64,000 nt of DNA, taken from the NCBI RefSeq assembly GCF_007679045.1, contig NZ_VEFS01000001.1, positions 367,520-431,519 on the forward strand. The letters are read 5' to 3'. The notes under the pieces are model-generated. The model ran no database searches. It saw nothing but the letters and a program-made list of their open reading frames with translations, and was not told the origin of the DNA. Made by a program: the position numbers and the translations under genes. Of the stretch, positions 23,943 through 33,290 are shown one piece after another. The stretch is from Microbacterium sp. BH-3-3-3 (GTDB lineage Bacteria > Actinomycetota > Actinomycetes > Actinomycetales > Microbacteriaceae). Position 1 is the first letter of the stretch. The number at the start of each line of letters is the position of its first letter.

Positions 23943-24407
23943 TCAGCGGGCGGTCGAGAGACCGAAGCGCTCCGGCGTGTGGATCGCCTGCGGGTCGACG
24001 CCGTGGCGCGCGACGAGTTCGTCGACGATCTCGGCCGTGCCCAGGTAGCCGCCGAGCAGCACGACGCGGGTGGCGTCGTCGTCGCAGCAGAGCATCTCTC
24101 CGGCCCAGCCCGACACCGCACGGGTGACGGCCTCGCCCGGAGCGCAGCCGCGACCGGTGCCGGGGGCGCCGCCGCGACGCGAGCGGTCGAGCCAGCTCAG
24201 CGTCATGCGGGCGGGGGCGGCGATGCGGCCGATCCACGACTCGTCGGGCACCTCGATGAACACGCGGCCGGTCGAGCAGATCGGCAGGGTGGCGAGCAGG
24301 GCCTCGAGTTCGGCGAGCGAGTTCTCGTCGGCGGTCACGAGGTGCTGGACGCGGGTGTGCCGCGACGCGCGGCAGGCGGCGTCGTTGTGCTCGGTGGAGG
24401 TGGCCAT
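23943..24407 (-). CDS. SIP-domain (siderophore-interacting-like) protein
   Basis: A 154-residue protein containing the C-terminal half of siderophore-interacting proteins: HLVTADENSLAELEALL, ICSTGRVFIEVPDE, and EMLCCDDDATRVVLLGGYLGTAEIVDELV. The FAD-binding N-terminal domain of true ferric-siderophore reductases is absent, so this is a stand-alone SIP domain. It could be an accessory to iron release. A DtxR/IdeR-like box (24431-24450) upstream predicts iron repression. The ATG at 24407 has GGGGGT upstream. Confidence 0.82.
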   Translation of the reverse strand: MATSTEHNDAACRASRHTRVQHLVTADENSLAELEALLATLPICSTGRVFIEVPDESWIGRIAAPARMTLSWLDRSRRGGAPGTGRGCAPGEAVTRAVSGWAGEMLCCDDDATRVVLLGGYLGTAEIVDELVARHGVDPQAIHTPERFGLSTAR

Positions 24408-24430
24408 GATGACCCCCACTATACCCTCAG

Positions 24431-24450
24431 TGAAGGGTTGCCTAACCTTG
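24431..24450. promoter_or_regulatory. DtxR/IdeR-type iron box
   Basis: TGAAGGGTTGCCTAACCTTG matches the actinobacterial iron-box pattern AGGTTAGGCTAACCT with a few changes, and its half-sites AAGG and CCTT are symmetric. It sits about 24 nt upstream of the SIP-domain gene's start, suitable for repression in iron-replete cells. Confidence 0.65.
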
Positions 24451-24476
24451 GTGTCGGCTGATGATCCACGCGTGGA

Positions 24477-25190
24477 TCATGCCACCAGCACCTCGCGCAA
24501 CCGCTCGAGCTCGGCATCCGTCATGCCGTGGGCGCGGAGATAGCCCGCGGGCGACCCGAACTCGCGGTCGAGGCGATCGAGCAGCGCCCGCATGGCGCGC
24601 GCGGGCGACCGCGTGGCCAGCTCGTCGGCGTGCACGTTGTCGGGGTGCAGGGCGCGGATCGCGGCGCGCACGCGCTCGGTGCGTGCGACCGGCAGCAACT
24701 GCTCGGTGCGCGCGTAGTCGGCGATCACGGCCTCGCGGTCGACGCCCGCCGCGGCGAGCGCCACCCCGATCGTGACTCCCGTGCGGTCTTTGCCGACGGT
24801 GCAGTGCACGAGCACGGGCTGGGCGGTCAGGATGCCGCGCACCACGGCGACCACGCGGTCGGCCGAGTCGTCGACGATGGAGGAGTAGAGCTCTTCGAGG
24901 CTGACGTCGCGCTCGAAGAACGACGCGACCGATCCCAGGAACAGCGGCTCGTGCTGCACCTCGATGAGAAGGTCGTCCAACCGGCTCGGATCGTTCGCGA
25001 GTTCGGCCTCGTCGCGCAGATCGATGATGCGGCGGATGCCGAGGGCTCGGAGATCCGCGATGCCGGTGTCGTCGACCTGCACGAGGTTGCCCGAGCGGAA
25101 GAGCACCCCCGAGCGCGTGGTGCCCTCACCTGCGGGGAGTCCTCCGACGTCGCGGAAGTTCGAGGCCCCCGAGACCAGCGAGCCGGTCAT
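24477..25190 (-). CDS. Tyrosine-protein phosphatase (PTP/lipid phosphatase-like)
   Basis: A 237-residue phosphatase of the bacterial PtpB-like/DSP group. The N-terminal NFRDVGGLPA is typical. The P-loop VHCTVGKDRTG gives Cys130 and Arg136, with Lys and Asp in the loop as in lipid-active members. IRRIIDLRDEAE is the expected preceding segment. Substrate (phosphotyrosine or phosphoinositide) is unknown. Its ATG overlaps the stop of the AhpD-like gene as ATGA. Confidence 0.9.
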   Translation of the reverse strand: MTGSLVSGASNFRDVGGLPAGEGTTRSGVLFRSGNLVQVDDTGIADLRALGIRRIIDLRDEAELANDPSRLDDLLIEVQHEPLFLGSVASFFERDVSLEELYSSIVDDSADRVVAVVRGILTAQPVLVHCTVGKDRTGVTIGVALAAAGVDREAVIADYARTEQLLPVARTERVRAAIRALHPDNVHADELATRSPARAMRALLDRLDREFGSPAGYLRAHGMTDAELERLREVLVA

Positions 25191-25693
25191 GCGGTGCCGT
25201 CCGCGTGCACGTGCGGGGCGGCACGGGCCGAGGGGCGCGGCGGCACGGGGTACCGACCGGCGATGGCGACGCGGTTGAAGGCGTTGATGGCCACGAGCAC
25301 CCAGCTGAGCGCGACGTACTCCTGCTCGCTGAGGATGCCGCCTGCCTGGTCGTACACCTCGTCGGGGATGCCGTCTTCGTGGATGAAGGTGAACGACTCG
25401 GTCAGCTCCAGCGCGGCGCGCTCGCGCTCGTCGAAGACCCCCGACTCGCGCCAGGTGGCGATCTGCGCGATGACGTCGGCGTCGAGCCCGGCGGCGACCG
25501 CGGCATCGACGTGCACGCGCACGCAGTAGGCGCAGCCGTTCAGCTGCGAGGCGTGGATCTGCACGATCTCGCGCAGCCGCGCGTCGATGCCCGCCTCAGC
25601 GGCGAGGCGCCCGACGGTCGTCGAGAACGAGCGCAGCGCCGCGTAGGCCTCGGGAGCCGATTTCGACAGGTGCACGCGCCGTTCTTCGCCCAT
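25187..25693 (-). CDS. Carboxymuconolactone decarboxylase/AhpD-like protein
   Basis: A 168-residue all-helical protein. The redox motif is CAYCVRVHVDAA (CxxC plus His), preceded by LREIVQIHASQLNG, which marks the AhpD-like peroxidase-partner subgroup rather than a true decarboxylase. It probably reduces peroxides with a lipoyl or thiol partner. A TAGGCT box (25705-25700) lies 6 nt before the ATG at 25693, implying a leaderless message. The phosphatase gene follows with an ATGA overlap. Confidence 0.9.
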   Translation of the reverse strand: MGEERRVHLSKSAPEAYAALRSFSTTVGRLAAEAGIDARLREIVQIHASQLNGCAYCVRVHVDAAVAAGLDADVIAQIATWRESGVFDERERAALELTESFTFIHEDGIPDEVYDQAGGILSEQEYVALSWVLVAINAFNRVAIAGRYPVPPRPSARAAPHVHADGTA

Positions 25694-25836
25694 GGCCACA
25701 GCCTACGGCGACCCCGCGGGGCCGGGGCGTGGCGTTCGCCGAGTCCACGGCATCCGCTCACCCGGGGTTTCCCCCGCGGCGGTACGGCAACGCGACGGCG
25801 GTGGCGGCGGAGGCCGCGCGGTGACAGGCTGGACGG

Positions 25837-26757
25837 ATGCCCGAGCTCGACGAGTTCTCGTTCCTTCCCGCCCAGGCCGCCGATCTCGGCCGCGAGGTCG
25901 CCGCCGTCGAACGCGTCGACCTGACCCTCGCCGACCACCGCCGGCTGAGCGCCCTGCGGTGGGGCGACGCCGATCCGGCGATCACGCTGCTGCACGGGGC
26001 GGGACTCAACGCCCACACGTGGGACACGACGCTGCTGCACCTCGGCGTCCCCGCGCTCGCGCTCGACCTCCCCGGGCACGGCGACTCGTCGTGGCGCGAC
26101 GACGCCGCATACGTGGCGCGCGTTCTCGCCCCCGACGTGATCGCCGCCCTCGAGGCGTGGACGAGCGGTCCGCAGGTGCTGGTCGGACACTCGCTGGGCG
26201 GCCTCACCGCCGCAGCCGTCGCCGCTGCGCGCCCCGACCTCGTGTCGCGTCTCGTGATCGTCGACATCACCCCCGGCGTCGACCCGAGCGCGGGCCCCGC
26301 GCAGATCCGCGCCTTCTTCGCGGGCCCGACCGATTGGGCCTCGCGCGACGAGCTCGTCGAGCGCGCCCTGTCGTTCGGCCTCGGCGGCTCGCGCGAGGCG
26401 GCCACGCGGGGTGTCTTCCTCAACTCGCGCGTGCGCCCCGACGGCCGCGTGGAGTGGAAGCACCACTTCGCGCACCTCGCCGCCGCCGCGGTGAACGCCG
26501 GAGCGGACCCCTCGACCCCCGATGCCGTGCGCGCGGTGCTCGCGAGCACGGGATGGGACGACCTCGAGGCCGTGCGCGAGCCCGTCACCCTCGTACGCGG
26601 CGAGCGCGGATTCGTCACGGCACCGGATGCCGCGGACTTCGCCCGGCGCGTGCCCGGGGCAAGCATCGAGACCCTGTCGACGGGGCACAACGCCCAGGAG
26701 GAGGATCCGGCGGGTCTCGCGGAGCTCCTGCGCGGCGCGGTCGACGCGGCGCGCTGA
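25837..26757 (+). CDS. Alpha/beta hydrolase
   Basis: A 306-residue alpha/beta-hydrolase. The oxyanion motif is LLHGAGLNAHTWD, the nucleophile elbow is VGHSLGGL, and the acid is probably in LVIVDITPGVD or a later Asp. The C-terminal STGHNAQEEDP supplies His. The lid is about 60 residues. No signal peptide is seen, so it acts in the cytoplasm. Substrate unknown. There is no clear ribosome site; the ATG lies 6 nt after CAGGCT, so the message may be leaderless. Confidence 0.9.
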   Translation: MPELDEFSFLPAQAADLGREVAAVERVDLTLADHRRLSALRWGDADPAITLLHGAGLNAHTWDTTLLHLGVPALALDLPGHGDSSWRDDAAYVARVLAPDVIAALEAWTSGPQVLVGHSLGGLTAAAVAAARPDLVSRLVIVDITPGVDPSAGPAQIRAFFAGPTDWASRDELVERALSFGLGGSREAATRGVFLNSRVRPDGRVEWKHHFAHLAAAAVNAGADPSTPDAVRAVLASTGWDDLEAVREPVTLVRGERGFVTAPDAADFARRVPGASIETLSTGHNAQEEDPAGLAELLRGAVDAAR

Positions 26758-26937
26758 CCCCGACGCGTCGATCAGCCGGGCAGGGCGTGGGTTAGTGGAC
26801 TCTGCGCCCCGCGTCACATGCCGTCGCGCACCGTCACAGACGACGGCGAGGGAATGCGGGTGAAAGTAGGCTGTTGCCACCCCTGCACGGCATCCACAGC
26901 ACTCGGATGCCTTCGGCCTGCGAAAGGACACCCCGCA

Positions 26938-28449
26938 ATGCTGCGCCGCACCGCCCTCGCCACGAGCGCGCTCCTGATCGGAGCTCTCCTGCTCACCTCG
27001 TGCACCGGCACCGACACCTCCCCCGCTCCGACGGGTGAAGCCGACCCGAACGGCACCCTCACGGTGGGGCTGAGCCTCGAGCCGACCAACCTCGACATCC
27101 GCCACACCAGCGGCGCCTCTCTCGAGCAGGCGCTCATCGACAACGTCTACCAGGGTCTGGTCACCCGCAACGGCGACGAGAACAACGCGATCGTCCCCGC
27201 CCTGTCGACCGCGTGGACGATCTCGCCCGACGGCCTCACCTACACCTTCACCCTGCGCGAGGGCGTGACCTTCCACGACGGCAGCGCGCTGACCGCCGAC
27301 GACGTCGTCACGTCGCTGCAGACGACGAAGGACGACGCGACGATCCAGAACAGCGCCGACCTGGCGAACGTGGCATCCATCTCCTCCCCCGATGCCTCGA
27401 CCGTCGTGGTCACCCTCGCGCAGCCGAACATCGACTTCCTGTTCGCCCTCACGGGCCGTGCGGGGCTCATCTTCAAGAACGGCGACACGACCAACTTCCA
27501 GACCTCGGCCAACGGCACGGGCCCCTTCCGCGTGGAGTCCCGCAACGTCGGCCAGAGCGTGACGCTCGCGCGCTACGACGGCTACTGGGGCGCCAAGGCC
27601 GGAGTGGCCGAGGTCGTGCTCGATTACATCCCCGACCGCAACGCCGCCGTCAACGCCGCCGTCGCCGGCGATCTCGACGTCCAGCTCGAGGTCGACCCCG
27701 AGCTGCGCGGACAGATCGACGGGACGAACAACTTCACGATCGATTCCGGCCTCACCACCGACAAGGGCACGCTCGCGTTCAACAACGCCAAGGCCCCGCT
27801 CAACGATCAGCGCGTGCGCGAGGCGCTGCGCCTGGCGATCGACCACGACGCGCTGATCCAGACGCTCGGGTCGGGCGAGACCCTGTCGGGCCCGATCCCG
27901 CCGCTCGACCCCGGGTACGAAGACCTCTCGGGCAGCATCTCGTACAACCCCGACCGCGCACGCGAGCTGCTCGCGCAGGCCGGCGCCGAGAACCTCAACC
28001 TCACGCTGACGATCCCCAACGTCTACCCCGGCGCGATCTCGACCTTCCTCGTGTCGTCGTTCGCCGACGTGGGCGTCACCCTGCAGGTCAAGCAGGTCGA
28101 CTTCTCGGCCTGGCTGCAGGACGTCTACCAGAACAAGGACTACGACCTCAGCTTCGTGCGCCACGTCGAGGCCCGCGACTTCGGCAACTGGGCGAACCCC
28201 TCGTACTACTTCGGCTACGACAACGCCGAGGTGCAGGGTCTCTACGCCCAGGCGCTGGCGACCACCGACGAGCAGCAGTCGTCCGACCTGCTCGCCGAGG
28301 CCGCGCGCATCGTGAGCGACGACGACGCCGCCGACTGGCTGTTCCTGTCGACGCCGCTCACCGCGGTCGGCACGAACGTGGCGAACTTCCCGAAGAACTC
28401 CCTCAACGTGCGACTGCCGCTGTCGGCTGTGACGGTCGCGTCGGAGTGA
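26938..28449 (+). CDS. ABC peptide importer, substrate-binding lipoprotein
   Basis: A 503-residue SBP_bac_5 (DppA/OppA type) lipoprotein. The signal peptide ends LLTSC, so Cys22 is lipidated. LTVGLSLEPTNLDIRH opens the binding fold. Family motifs include PALSTAWTISPDGLTYTFTL, GVTFHDGSALTADDVV and NGTGPFRV. It binds di- or oligopeptides (or nickel or other ligands) outside the membrane. It is the first gene of a five-gene operon whose next member starts inside its stop codon (GTGA). GAAAGGA precedes the ATG at 26938. Confidence 0.95.
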   Translation: MLRRTALATSALLIGALLLTSCTGTDTSPAPTGEADPNGTLTVGLSLEPTNLDIRHTSGASLEQALIDNVYQGLVTRNGDENNAIVPALSTAWTISPDGLTYTFTLREGVTFHDGSALTADDVVTSLQTTKDDATIQNSADLANVASISSPDASTVVVTLAQPNIDFLFALTGRAGLIFKNGDTTNFQTSANGTGPFRVESRNVGQSVTLARYDGYWGAKAGVAEVVLDYIPDRNAAVNAAVAGDLDVQLEVDPELRGQIDGTNNFTIDSGLTTDKGTLAFNNAKAPLNDQRVREALRLAIDHDALIQTLGSGETLSGPIPPLDPGYEDLSGSISYNPDRARELLAQAGAENLNLTLTIPNVYPGAISTFLVSSFADVGVTLQVKQVDFSAWLQDVYQNKDYDLSFVRHVEARDFGNWANPSYYFGYDNAEVQGLYAQALATTDEQQSSDLLAEAARIVSDDDAADWLFLSTPLTAVGTNVANFPKNSLNVRLPLSAVTVASE

Positions 28450-29396
28450 TCCGTTACGCGCTGACACGGCTGGGCCTGCTCGTTCTGGGCCTGGCCGTGG
28501 CCAGCGTGCTGATCTTCGTCTCGCTGCGGGTGCTCCCCGGCGACGTCGCGCAGGTGATCGCCGGAACGCAGGCCACCCCCGAGCAGATCGCCGCCCTGCG
28601 CGCGAGCCTCGGACTCGACGCTCCCCTGTGGACGCAGTACGCCGACTGGATCGGCGGTCTGCTGCGCGGCGACCTCGGCACCTCTCTGCTCACGGGGACG
28701 TCGGTGAGCGCCGAGCTGATCGACAAGGCACGGGTCACCGTGCCCCTGTCGATCATGTCGCTGACGATCGCGCTGCTGATCGGCATTCCGTTCGGTGTGC
28801 TCTCCGCCCTCGGGCGCCGGCGTGCGGCGGGGGCAGCGCTCAGCGTCGCCGCGCAGGCGCTCGCGGCGGTGCCGGTGGTGTGGGCGGGACTCATGCTCGT
28901 GGTGGTGTTCGCCGTGGGGCTCGGGTGGTTGCCACCCCAGGGTTTCCCGCGCGCCGGCTGGAACGACCCCGCCGCCGCATTCCGCGCGCTCGTGCTGCCC
29001 GCGCTGACGATCGGCGTGATCGAGGGGGCCATGCTGCTGCGGTTCGTGCGCAGCGCGACCCTGCAGGCGATCGGCCAGGACTATGTGCGCACCGCCGCCG
29101 CCAAAGGCCTGACCCGCACGCGCGCGCTGCTCAGCCACGGTCTGCCCAACGTGGGCCTCTCGGTCATCACGGTGCTGGGGCTGCAGATCGCCGGGATCAT
29201 CGTGGGAGCCGTCGTCATCGAGCAGCTCTTCACGCTCCCGGGCGTGGGCCGCATGCTCGTCACCGACGTCGCCTCGCGCGACCTGCCCAAGGTGCAGGGC
29301 GAGCTTCTCGCGGTGACCGGCTTCGTGCTCATCGTGGGCTTCGTGGTCGACCTCGCGCATCGCCTGATCGACCCTCGACAGCGGGAGGCCGAGTGA
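28446..29396 (+). CDS. ABC peptide importer permease (DppB type)
   Basis: A 316-residue permease with six membrane helices. The N-terminal RYALTRLGLLVLGLAVASVL and the segment LPGDVAQVIAG are typical of DppB/OppB. The EAA loop, contacting the ATPases, is RTAAAKGLTRTRALLSHGLPN. It ends with IDPRQREAE. The GTG start overlaps the binding-protein stop and its own stop overlaps the next start, so the operon is tightly coupled. Confidence 0.95.
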   Translation: MIRYALTRLGLLVLGLAVASVLIFVSLRVLPGDVAQVIAGTQATPEQIAALRASLGLDAPLWTQYADWIGGLLRGDLGTSLLTGTSVSAELIDKARVTVPLSIMSLTIALLIGIPFGVLSALGRRRAAGAALSVAAQALAAVPVVWAGLMLVVVFAVGLGWLPPQGFPRAGWNDPAAAFRALVLPALTIGVIEGAMLLRFVRSATLQAIGQDYVRTAAAKGLTRTRALLSHGLPNVGLSVITVLGLQIAGIIVGAVVIEQLFTLPGVGRMLVTDVASRDLPKVQGELLAVTGFVLIVGFVVDLAHRLIDPRQREAE

Positions 29397-30262
29397 ACAC
29401 CCTGAAACGCCTCTGGGGGCTGGGCACCGGCCGCTTCGGTCTCGTCATCGTGCTGCTCGTGCTGCTCGCCGCCGCGGTCTCGCTGGTGTGGACGCCGTTC
29501 GACCCCGCCGCCGTCGACGCCCGCGCGCGGTGGACGGATCCCTCGTGGCCCCACGTGCTGGGCACCGACGACAGCGGCCGCGACATCGCAAGCCTCCTGC
29601 TCGCCGGCGCCCGCACGACGGTGGTCGTCGCGGTCGGGGCGGGGGTCGTGGCATCCGTCATCGGCATCGCCCTCGGCGCCCTCGGCGCCCTCACGACCCG
29701 GTGGGTGCGCGAGAGCGTCTCGGTGCTCGTCGACATCCTCATCGCCTTCCCGGTGCTGATCATCGCGATGATGATCTCGGCCGTGTGGGGCGGGTCGCTG
29801 TTCGTGGTCATCTGGTCGGTGGGCATCGGGTTCGGCGTCAACGTCGCCCGCGTCACCCGGCCCGAGCTGCGCCGCGTACTGCACAGCGACTTCGTGCTCG
29901 CCGGGCGGGCCAGCGGGCTCTCGACCTGGCAGAACCTCACGCGGCACCTGCTGCCCAACGTCGCGCCCGTGTTCATCGTGCAGCTGTCGTGGGGCATGGC
30001 CGTGGCCGTGCTCGCCGAGGCGGGACTGTCGTACCTCGGGTTCGGCGCCCCCGTCACGCAGCCGTCGTGGGGCGTGCTGCTGAACAGCCTGCAGCCCTAC
30101 ATCGCCGTGCACCCGCTCACGGTGGTGTGGCCGGGGCTGGCGATCACCCTGACCGTGCTCGGACTCAACCTGCTGGGCGACGCCCTGCGCGAGGCGGCCG
30201 ACCCGACGCTCGCCGAGCGCGCGCCGTCGGCACGGACGCATGTTCCGGGGGTGGTCGCATGA
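29393..30262 (+). CDS. ABC peptide importer permease (DppC type)
   Basis: A 289-residue second permease with the DppC/OppC signature HVLGTDDSGRDIASLLLAGA near the N-terminus. The EAA loop is LAGRASGLSTWQNLTRHLLPN, and AEAGLSYLGFGAP follows. Together with the DppB-type protein it forms the membrane channel. GTG start at 29393 (GTGA overlap), ATGA overlap with the following ATPase gene. Confidence 0.95.
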   Translation: MNTLKRLWGLGTGRFGLVIVLLVLLAAAVSLVWTPFDPAAVDARARWTDPSWPHVLGTDDSGRDIASLLLAGARTTVVVAVGAGVVASVIGIALGALGALTTRWVRESVSVLVDILIAFPVLIIAMMISAVWGGSLFVVIWSVGIGFGVNVARVTRPELRRVLHSDFVLAGRASGLSTWQNLTRHLLPNVAPVFIVQLSWGMAVAVLAEAGLSYLGFGAPVTQPSWGVLLNSLQPYIAVHPLTVVWPGLAITLTVLGLNLLGDALREAADPTLAERAPSARTHVPGVVA

Positions 30263-31254
30263 GCCTCGAGGTGACCGACCTGCGCATCGAGATCGGCGGC
30301 CGGGCCGTCGTCGACGGCATCTCGTTCGCGGTGCCCGACGGCGCACGCGTGGGGCTCATCGGCGAATCGGGCTCGGGCAAGTCGCTGACGGCCCTCGCCA
30401 TCCTCGGGTTGCTGCCCGACGGGGCCGTGGCCTCCGGCAGCGTGCGGTGGAACGACCGCGAGATCCTCGGACTCCCCGACCGCGAGCTCGCGCGCCTGCG
30501 TGGCGACGACATCGGCATCGTCTTCCAGGAGCCCCGCACGGCCCTCAACCCCATCCGCACGGTGGGTCGCCAGATCGGCGAGTCGGTGCGGATCCACGAG
30601 AAGGTGTCGAAGCGCGAGGCCCTCGCCCGCGCGGTCGTCGAGGCCGAGCGCGTGGCCCTCCCCGACCCCGAACACCTCGTCTCGCGCTACCCGCACCAGC
30701 TTTCCGGCGGCCAGCGCCAGCGCGTCGCGATCGCGATGGCCCTCGCGTGCCGCCCGCGCCTGCTCATCGCCGACGAGCCGACCACCGCCCTCGACGTCAC
30801 GATCCAAGCCGGGATCCTCTCGCTGCTGCGCTCCCTCGTGCACGACGCCGGCATGTCGCTGGTGTTCATCACGCACGATCTCGCGGTGCTCGCGCAGGTG
30901 GCCACGCATGCCGTCGTGCTCGAGCACGGCCGCGTCGTCGAACAGGGCGCCGTCGAAGAACTGCTGCGCGCGCCGTCGTCGCCCGTCACGCAGGCTCTGC
31001 TGCGCGATGCGACCGCGACGCTGTGGCATCCCGAGACCGGAACTCCCACCGCGATCCCGGAGGCCGCGACGCCCCAGCCGGCGCAGGGCTCGGGCGAACG
31101 GCATCCGGAATCGACCCCGGATGCCGCGGCACAGGGCTCCGCGCCGGATGCAGGCGCCGGTCGGCCCGACGCGACCCCGGCGGGTCCGGCCGACGCGCGG
31201 GATGCTGGCCGGCGGCCGCCCGAGACCGGGCCGGACGAGGAGGACACGCCGTGA
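30259..31254 (+). CDS. ABC peptide importer ATPase (DppD type) with disordered tail
   Basis: A 331-residue ATPase. Walker A is GESGSGKSL, signature [10 protein letters not shown], Walker [13 protein letters not shown], and the H-loop is FITHDLAVL. The usual C-terminal Fe-S Cys motif of many DppD proteins is absent. From about residue 265 the protein becomes a Pro/Ala/Gly/Asp tail of about 65 residues (for example [13 protein letters not shown]), which is unusual for this family. The coding DNA there has a GGCATCC/GGATGCC inverted pair. ATGA start overlap with the permease. Confidence 0.94.
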   Translation: MSLEVTDLRIEIGGRAVVDGISFAVPDGARVGLIGESGSGKSLTALAILGLLPDGAVASGSVRWNDREILGLPDRELARLRGDDIGIVFQEPRTALNPIRTVGRQIGESVRIHEKVSKREALARAVVEAERVALPDPEHLVSRYPHQLSGGQRQRVAIAMALACRPRLLIADEPTTALDVTIQAGILSLLRSLVHDAGMSLVFITHDLAVLAQVATHAVVLEHGRVVEQGAVEELLRAPSSPVTQALLRDATATLWHPETGTPTAIPEAATPQPAQGSGERHPESTPDAAAQGSAPDAGAGRPDATPAGPADARDAGRRPPETGPDEEDTP

Positions 31255-32042
31255 GCGAGACGCTGATCCGCGCGCGGGGACTCTCGCGCACCTACCCCGC
31301 GCCGCGCGGCAGAGGATTCGGCCGCCCCGAGCGCACCGTCGGGCTGAGCGACGTCGACGTCTCGGTGCGGGAAGGCTCCGCCGTCGGGATCATCGGCGAA
31401 TCGGGCTCGGGCAAGTCGACGCTCGTGCGCCTGCTGCTCGGACTCGACGTGCCCACCGCGGGCACCATCGAGGTCGAGGGACGCCCCGTCGACGCGCGCG
31501 GATCGGCGCGCTCGCTGCACTGGCTCCGCCGTACGACCGGCATCGTGTTCCAAGACCCGTACGCCTCGCTCGACCCGCGCATGAACGTCGAGCGCATCGT
31601 CGGCGAACCGCTGTGGGCGCTCGGCATCGAGGGCGACCGCCGCGCCCGCGTGCGCGAAGTGCTCGAGCAGGTGGGCCTCGAGGCCGACATGGCCACGCGC
31701 TTCCCGCACGAGTTCTCGGGCGGTCAGCGCCAGCGCATCGCCCTCGCGCGCGCGATCGTGCATCGTCCGCGCATCCTCGTCGGCGACGAGCCGCTCTCGG
31801 CCCTCGACGTCACGGTGCGCGCGCAGATCCTGCGCCTGCTGGCGCGGCTGCGGACCGAGGAGCAGCTGACCCTCGTGCTCGTCTCGCACGACATCGGCGT
31901 GGTGCAGAACGTCTGCGACCAGGTCGTCGTGATGAAAGACGGCCGCATCGTCGAGCAGGGACCGACCGAGAAGGTGCTGCTGCAGCCGCAGGCGGCGTAC
32001 ACGCGGCAGCTGCTGGCGTCGATTCCGACACTGCCGGCCTGA
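31251..32042 (+). CDS. ABC peptide importer ATPase (DppF type)
   Basis: A 263-residue ATPase. Walker [12 protein letters not shown]-loop [13 protein letters not shown], signature [12 protein letters not shown], Walker [14 protein letters not shown]-loop LVSHDIGVV. Final gene of the operon. The GTG at 31251 overlaps the previous stop. It is followed by a long palindromic element at 32059-32142. Confidence 0.95.
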   Translation: MSETLIRARGLSRTYPAPRGRGFGRPERTVGLSDVDVSVREGSAVGIIGESGSGKSTLVRLLLGLDVPTAGTIEVEGRPVDARGSARSLHWLRRTTGIVFQDPYASLDPRMNVERIVGEPLWALGIEGDRRARVREVLEQVGLEADMATRFPHEFSGGQRQRIALARAIVHRPRILVGDEPLSALDVTVRAQILRLLARLRTEEQLTLVLVSHDIGVVQNVCDQVVVMKDGRIVEQGPTEKVLLQPQAAYTRQLLASIPTLPA

Positions 32043-32058
32043 CACTCGCCCGCCGGCG

Positions 32059-32142
32059 GTCACGAGAACAGGAGAGTGTCACCGGAACAGGCCGTTCCGG
32101 CGCGGATCGCCCTGTTCTCGTCGCATCTCCTGTTCTGGTGAC
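32059..32142. repeat. Imperfect palindromic element after the ABC operon
   Basis: GTCACGAGAACAGGAGAGTG and ACCGGAACAGG on the left are mirrored on the right by CCTGTTCTCG, then ATCTCCTGTTCTGGTGAC. The whole 84 bp can fold into a long hairpin. The half-site GAACAGG occurs four times. It may be a terminator or a dispersed palindromic repeat. Confidence 0.7.
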
Positions 32143-32203
32143 GGATGCCGGCGGATCGGCCGTTCGGCACGGTCGCGCACGCGCCGATCAAGGGATCCCG
32201 CGA

Positions 32204-32225
32204 TGTCGGAGGTCGGCGCTACCCT
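32204..32225 (+). promoter_or_regulatory. TGTCGGAGG-N7-TACCCT promoter of the M4 protease gene
   Basis: TGTCGGAGG (32204-32212), TCGGCGC, TACCCT (32220-32225), then only 6 nt to the ATG at 32232. There is no Shine-Dalgarno, which fits a leaderless transcript. Confidence 0.55.
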
Positions 32226-32231
32226 CGGCGC

Positions 32232-33290
32232 ATGACCCCCGGTATCGTCCCCCCGTTCCTGCTCGACCGACTCGCCTCCACCGACGACCCGCGCATGGCC
32301 CGGGCCGCGGAAGCGGCGCGCAAGACCCTCGCCGTGCCGCGGCCGACGCGTCCGACACGATCCCGCCTGCGACTCTCGATCGAGGGCGACACCCTCGTGG
32401 CCGAGACCGGGCCGGCGCCCGATCGCATCATCTCCGACGCGGCGAACACCGAGAACCTGCCGGGCCGTCGCGTGCGCAGCGAAGACGACGCCCCCTCGGG
32501 CGACGCCGCCGTCGACGAGGCCTACGACGGCCTCGGCGAGACCTACGACTTCTTCTGGGAGGCCTTCGCCCGCGACGGCATCGACGCCGCCGGCGGGTCG
32601 CTGCTGGCCACCGTGCACTTCGGCGACGACTACGACAACGCGTTCTGGAACGGCGAGCGCATGGTCTTCGGCGATGGCGACGGCGACGTGTTCGTCGGGT
32701 TCACCCGGTCGCTCAGCGTGATCGCGCACGAGCTCGCTCACGGCGTCACCGAGGCCTCCGGCGGGCTCGAGTACCAGGGGCAGTCGGGCGCGCTCAACGA
32801 GTCACTGTCCGACGTGTTCGGTGCCCTCGCCGAACAGCACCACCTCCGCCAGAGCGCCGACGAGGCGTCGTGGCTCATCGGCGAGGGCATCTTCGCCGCC
32901 GCCGTGCAGGGCGAGGCCCTCCGCTCGATGAAGGCGCCGGGCACTGCCTACGACGACGACGTGCTCGGCACAGACCCGCAGCCGGCGCACATGCGCGACT
33001 ACGTCGAGACGAGCGATGACAACGGCGGGGTGCACATCAACTCCGGCATCCCGAACAAGGCCTTCTACCTCGCCGCGACCGCGCTCGGCGGGTTCGCGTG
33101 GGAGCGCGCCGGTCTCATCTGGTACCGCACGATCACCGCCGGCACCCTGTCGCCCACCGCCGACTTCTCGGCGTTCGCGACCGCCACCCTGTCGGCCGCG
33201 GCCAGCGAGTACGGTGAGGAGTCGGAGGAGGTCGCCGCCGTCCGCGCCGCGTGGGCCGGGGTCGGCGTCGAGGAGGATGCCGCAGCCTGA
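32232..33290 (+). CDS. Protealysin-like M4 metalloprotease (intracellular)
   Basis: A 352-residue thermolysin-family protease. Zinc motif HELAH (His166, Glu167, His170), third ligand Glu190 in NESLSDVFG, and catalytic-site His in GGVHINSGIP. No signal peptide. Instead the N-terminus has the short PPFLLDRLA propeptide segment typical of protealysin-like proteases, which are kept inactive or used inside the cell. The following gene, overlapping by 14 bases, encodes an emfourin-like inhibitor, the known partner of this class. The ATG is 6 nt after a TACCCT box. Confidence 0.93.
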   Translation: MTPGIVPPFLLDRLASTDDPRMARAAEAARKTLAVPRPTRPTRSRLRLSIEGDTLVAETGPAPDRIISDAANTENLPGRRVRSEDDAPSGDAAVDEAYDGLGETYDFFWEAFARDGIDAAGGSLLATVHFGDDYDNAFWNGERMVFGDGDGDVFVGFTRSLSVIAHELAHGVTEASGGLEYQGQSGALNESLSDVFGALAEQHHLRQSADEASWLIGEGIFAAAVQGEALRSMKAPGTAYDDDVLGTDPQPAHMRDYVETSDDNGGVHINSGIPNKAFYLAATALGGFAWERAGLIWYRTITAGTLSPTADFSAFATATLSAAASEYGEESEEVAAVRAAWAGVGVEEDAAA

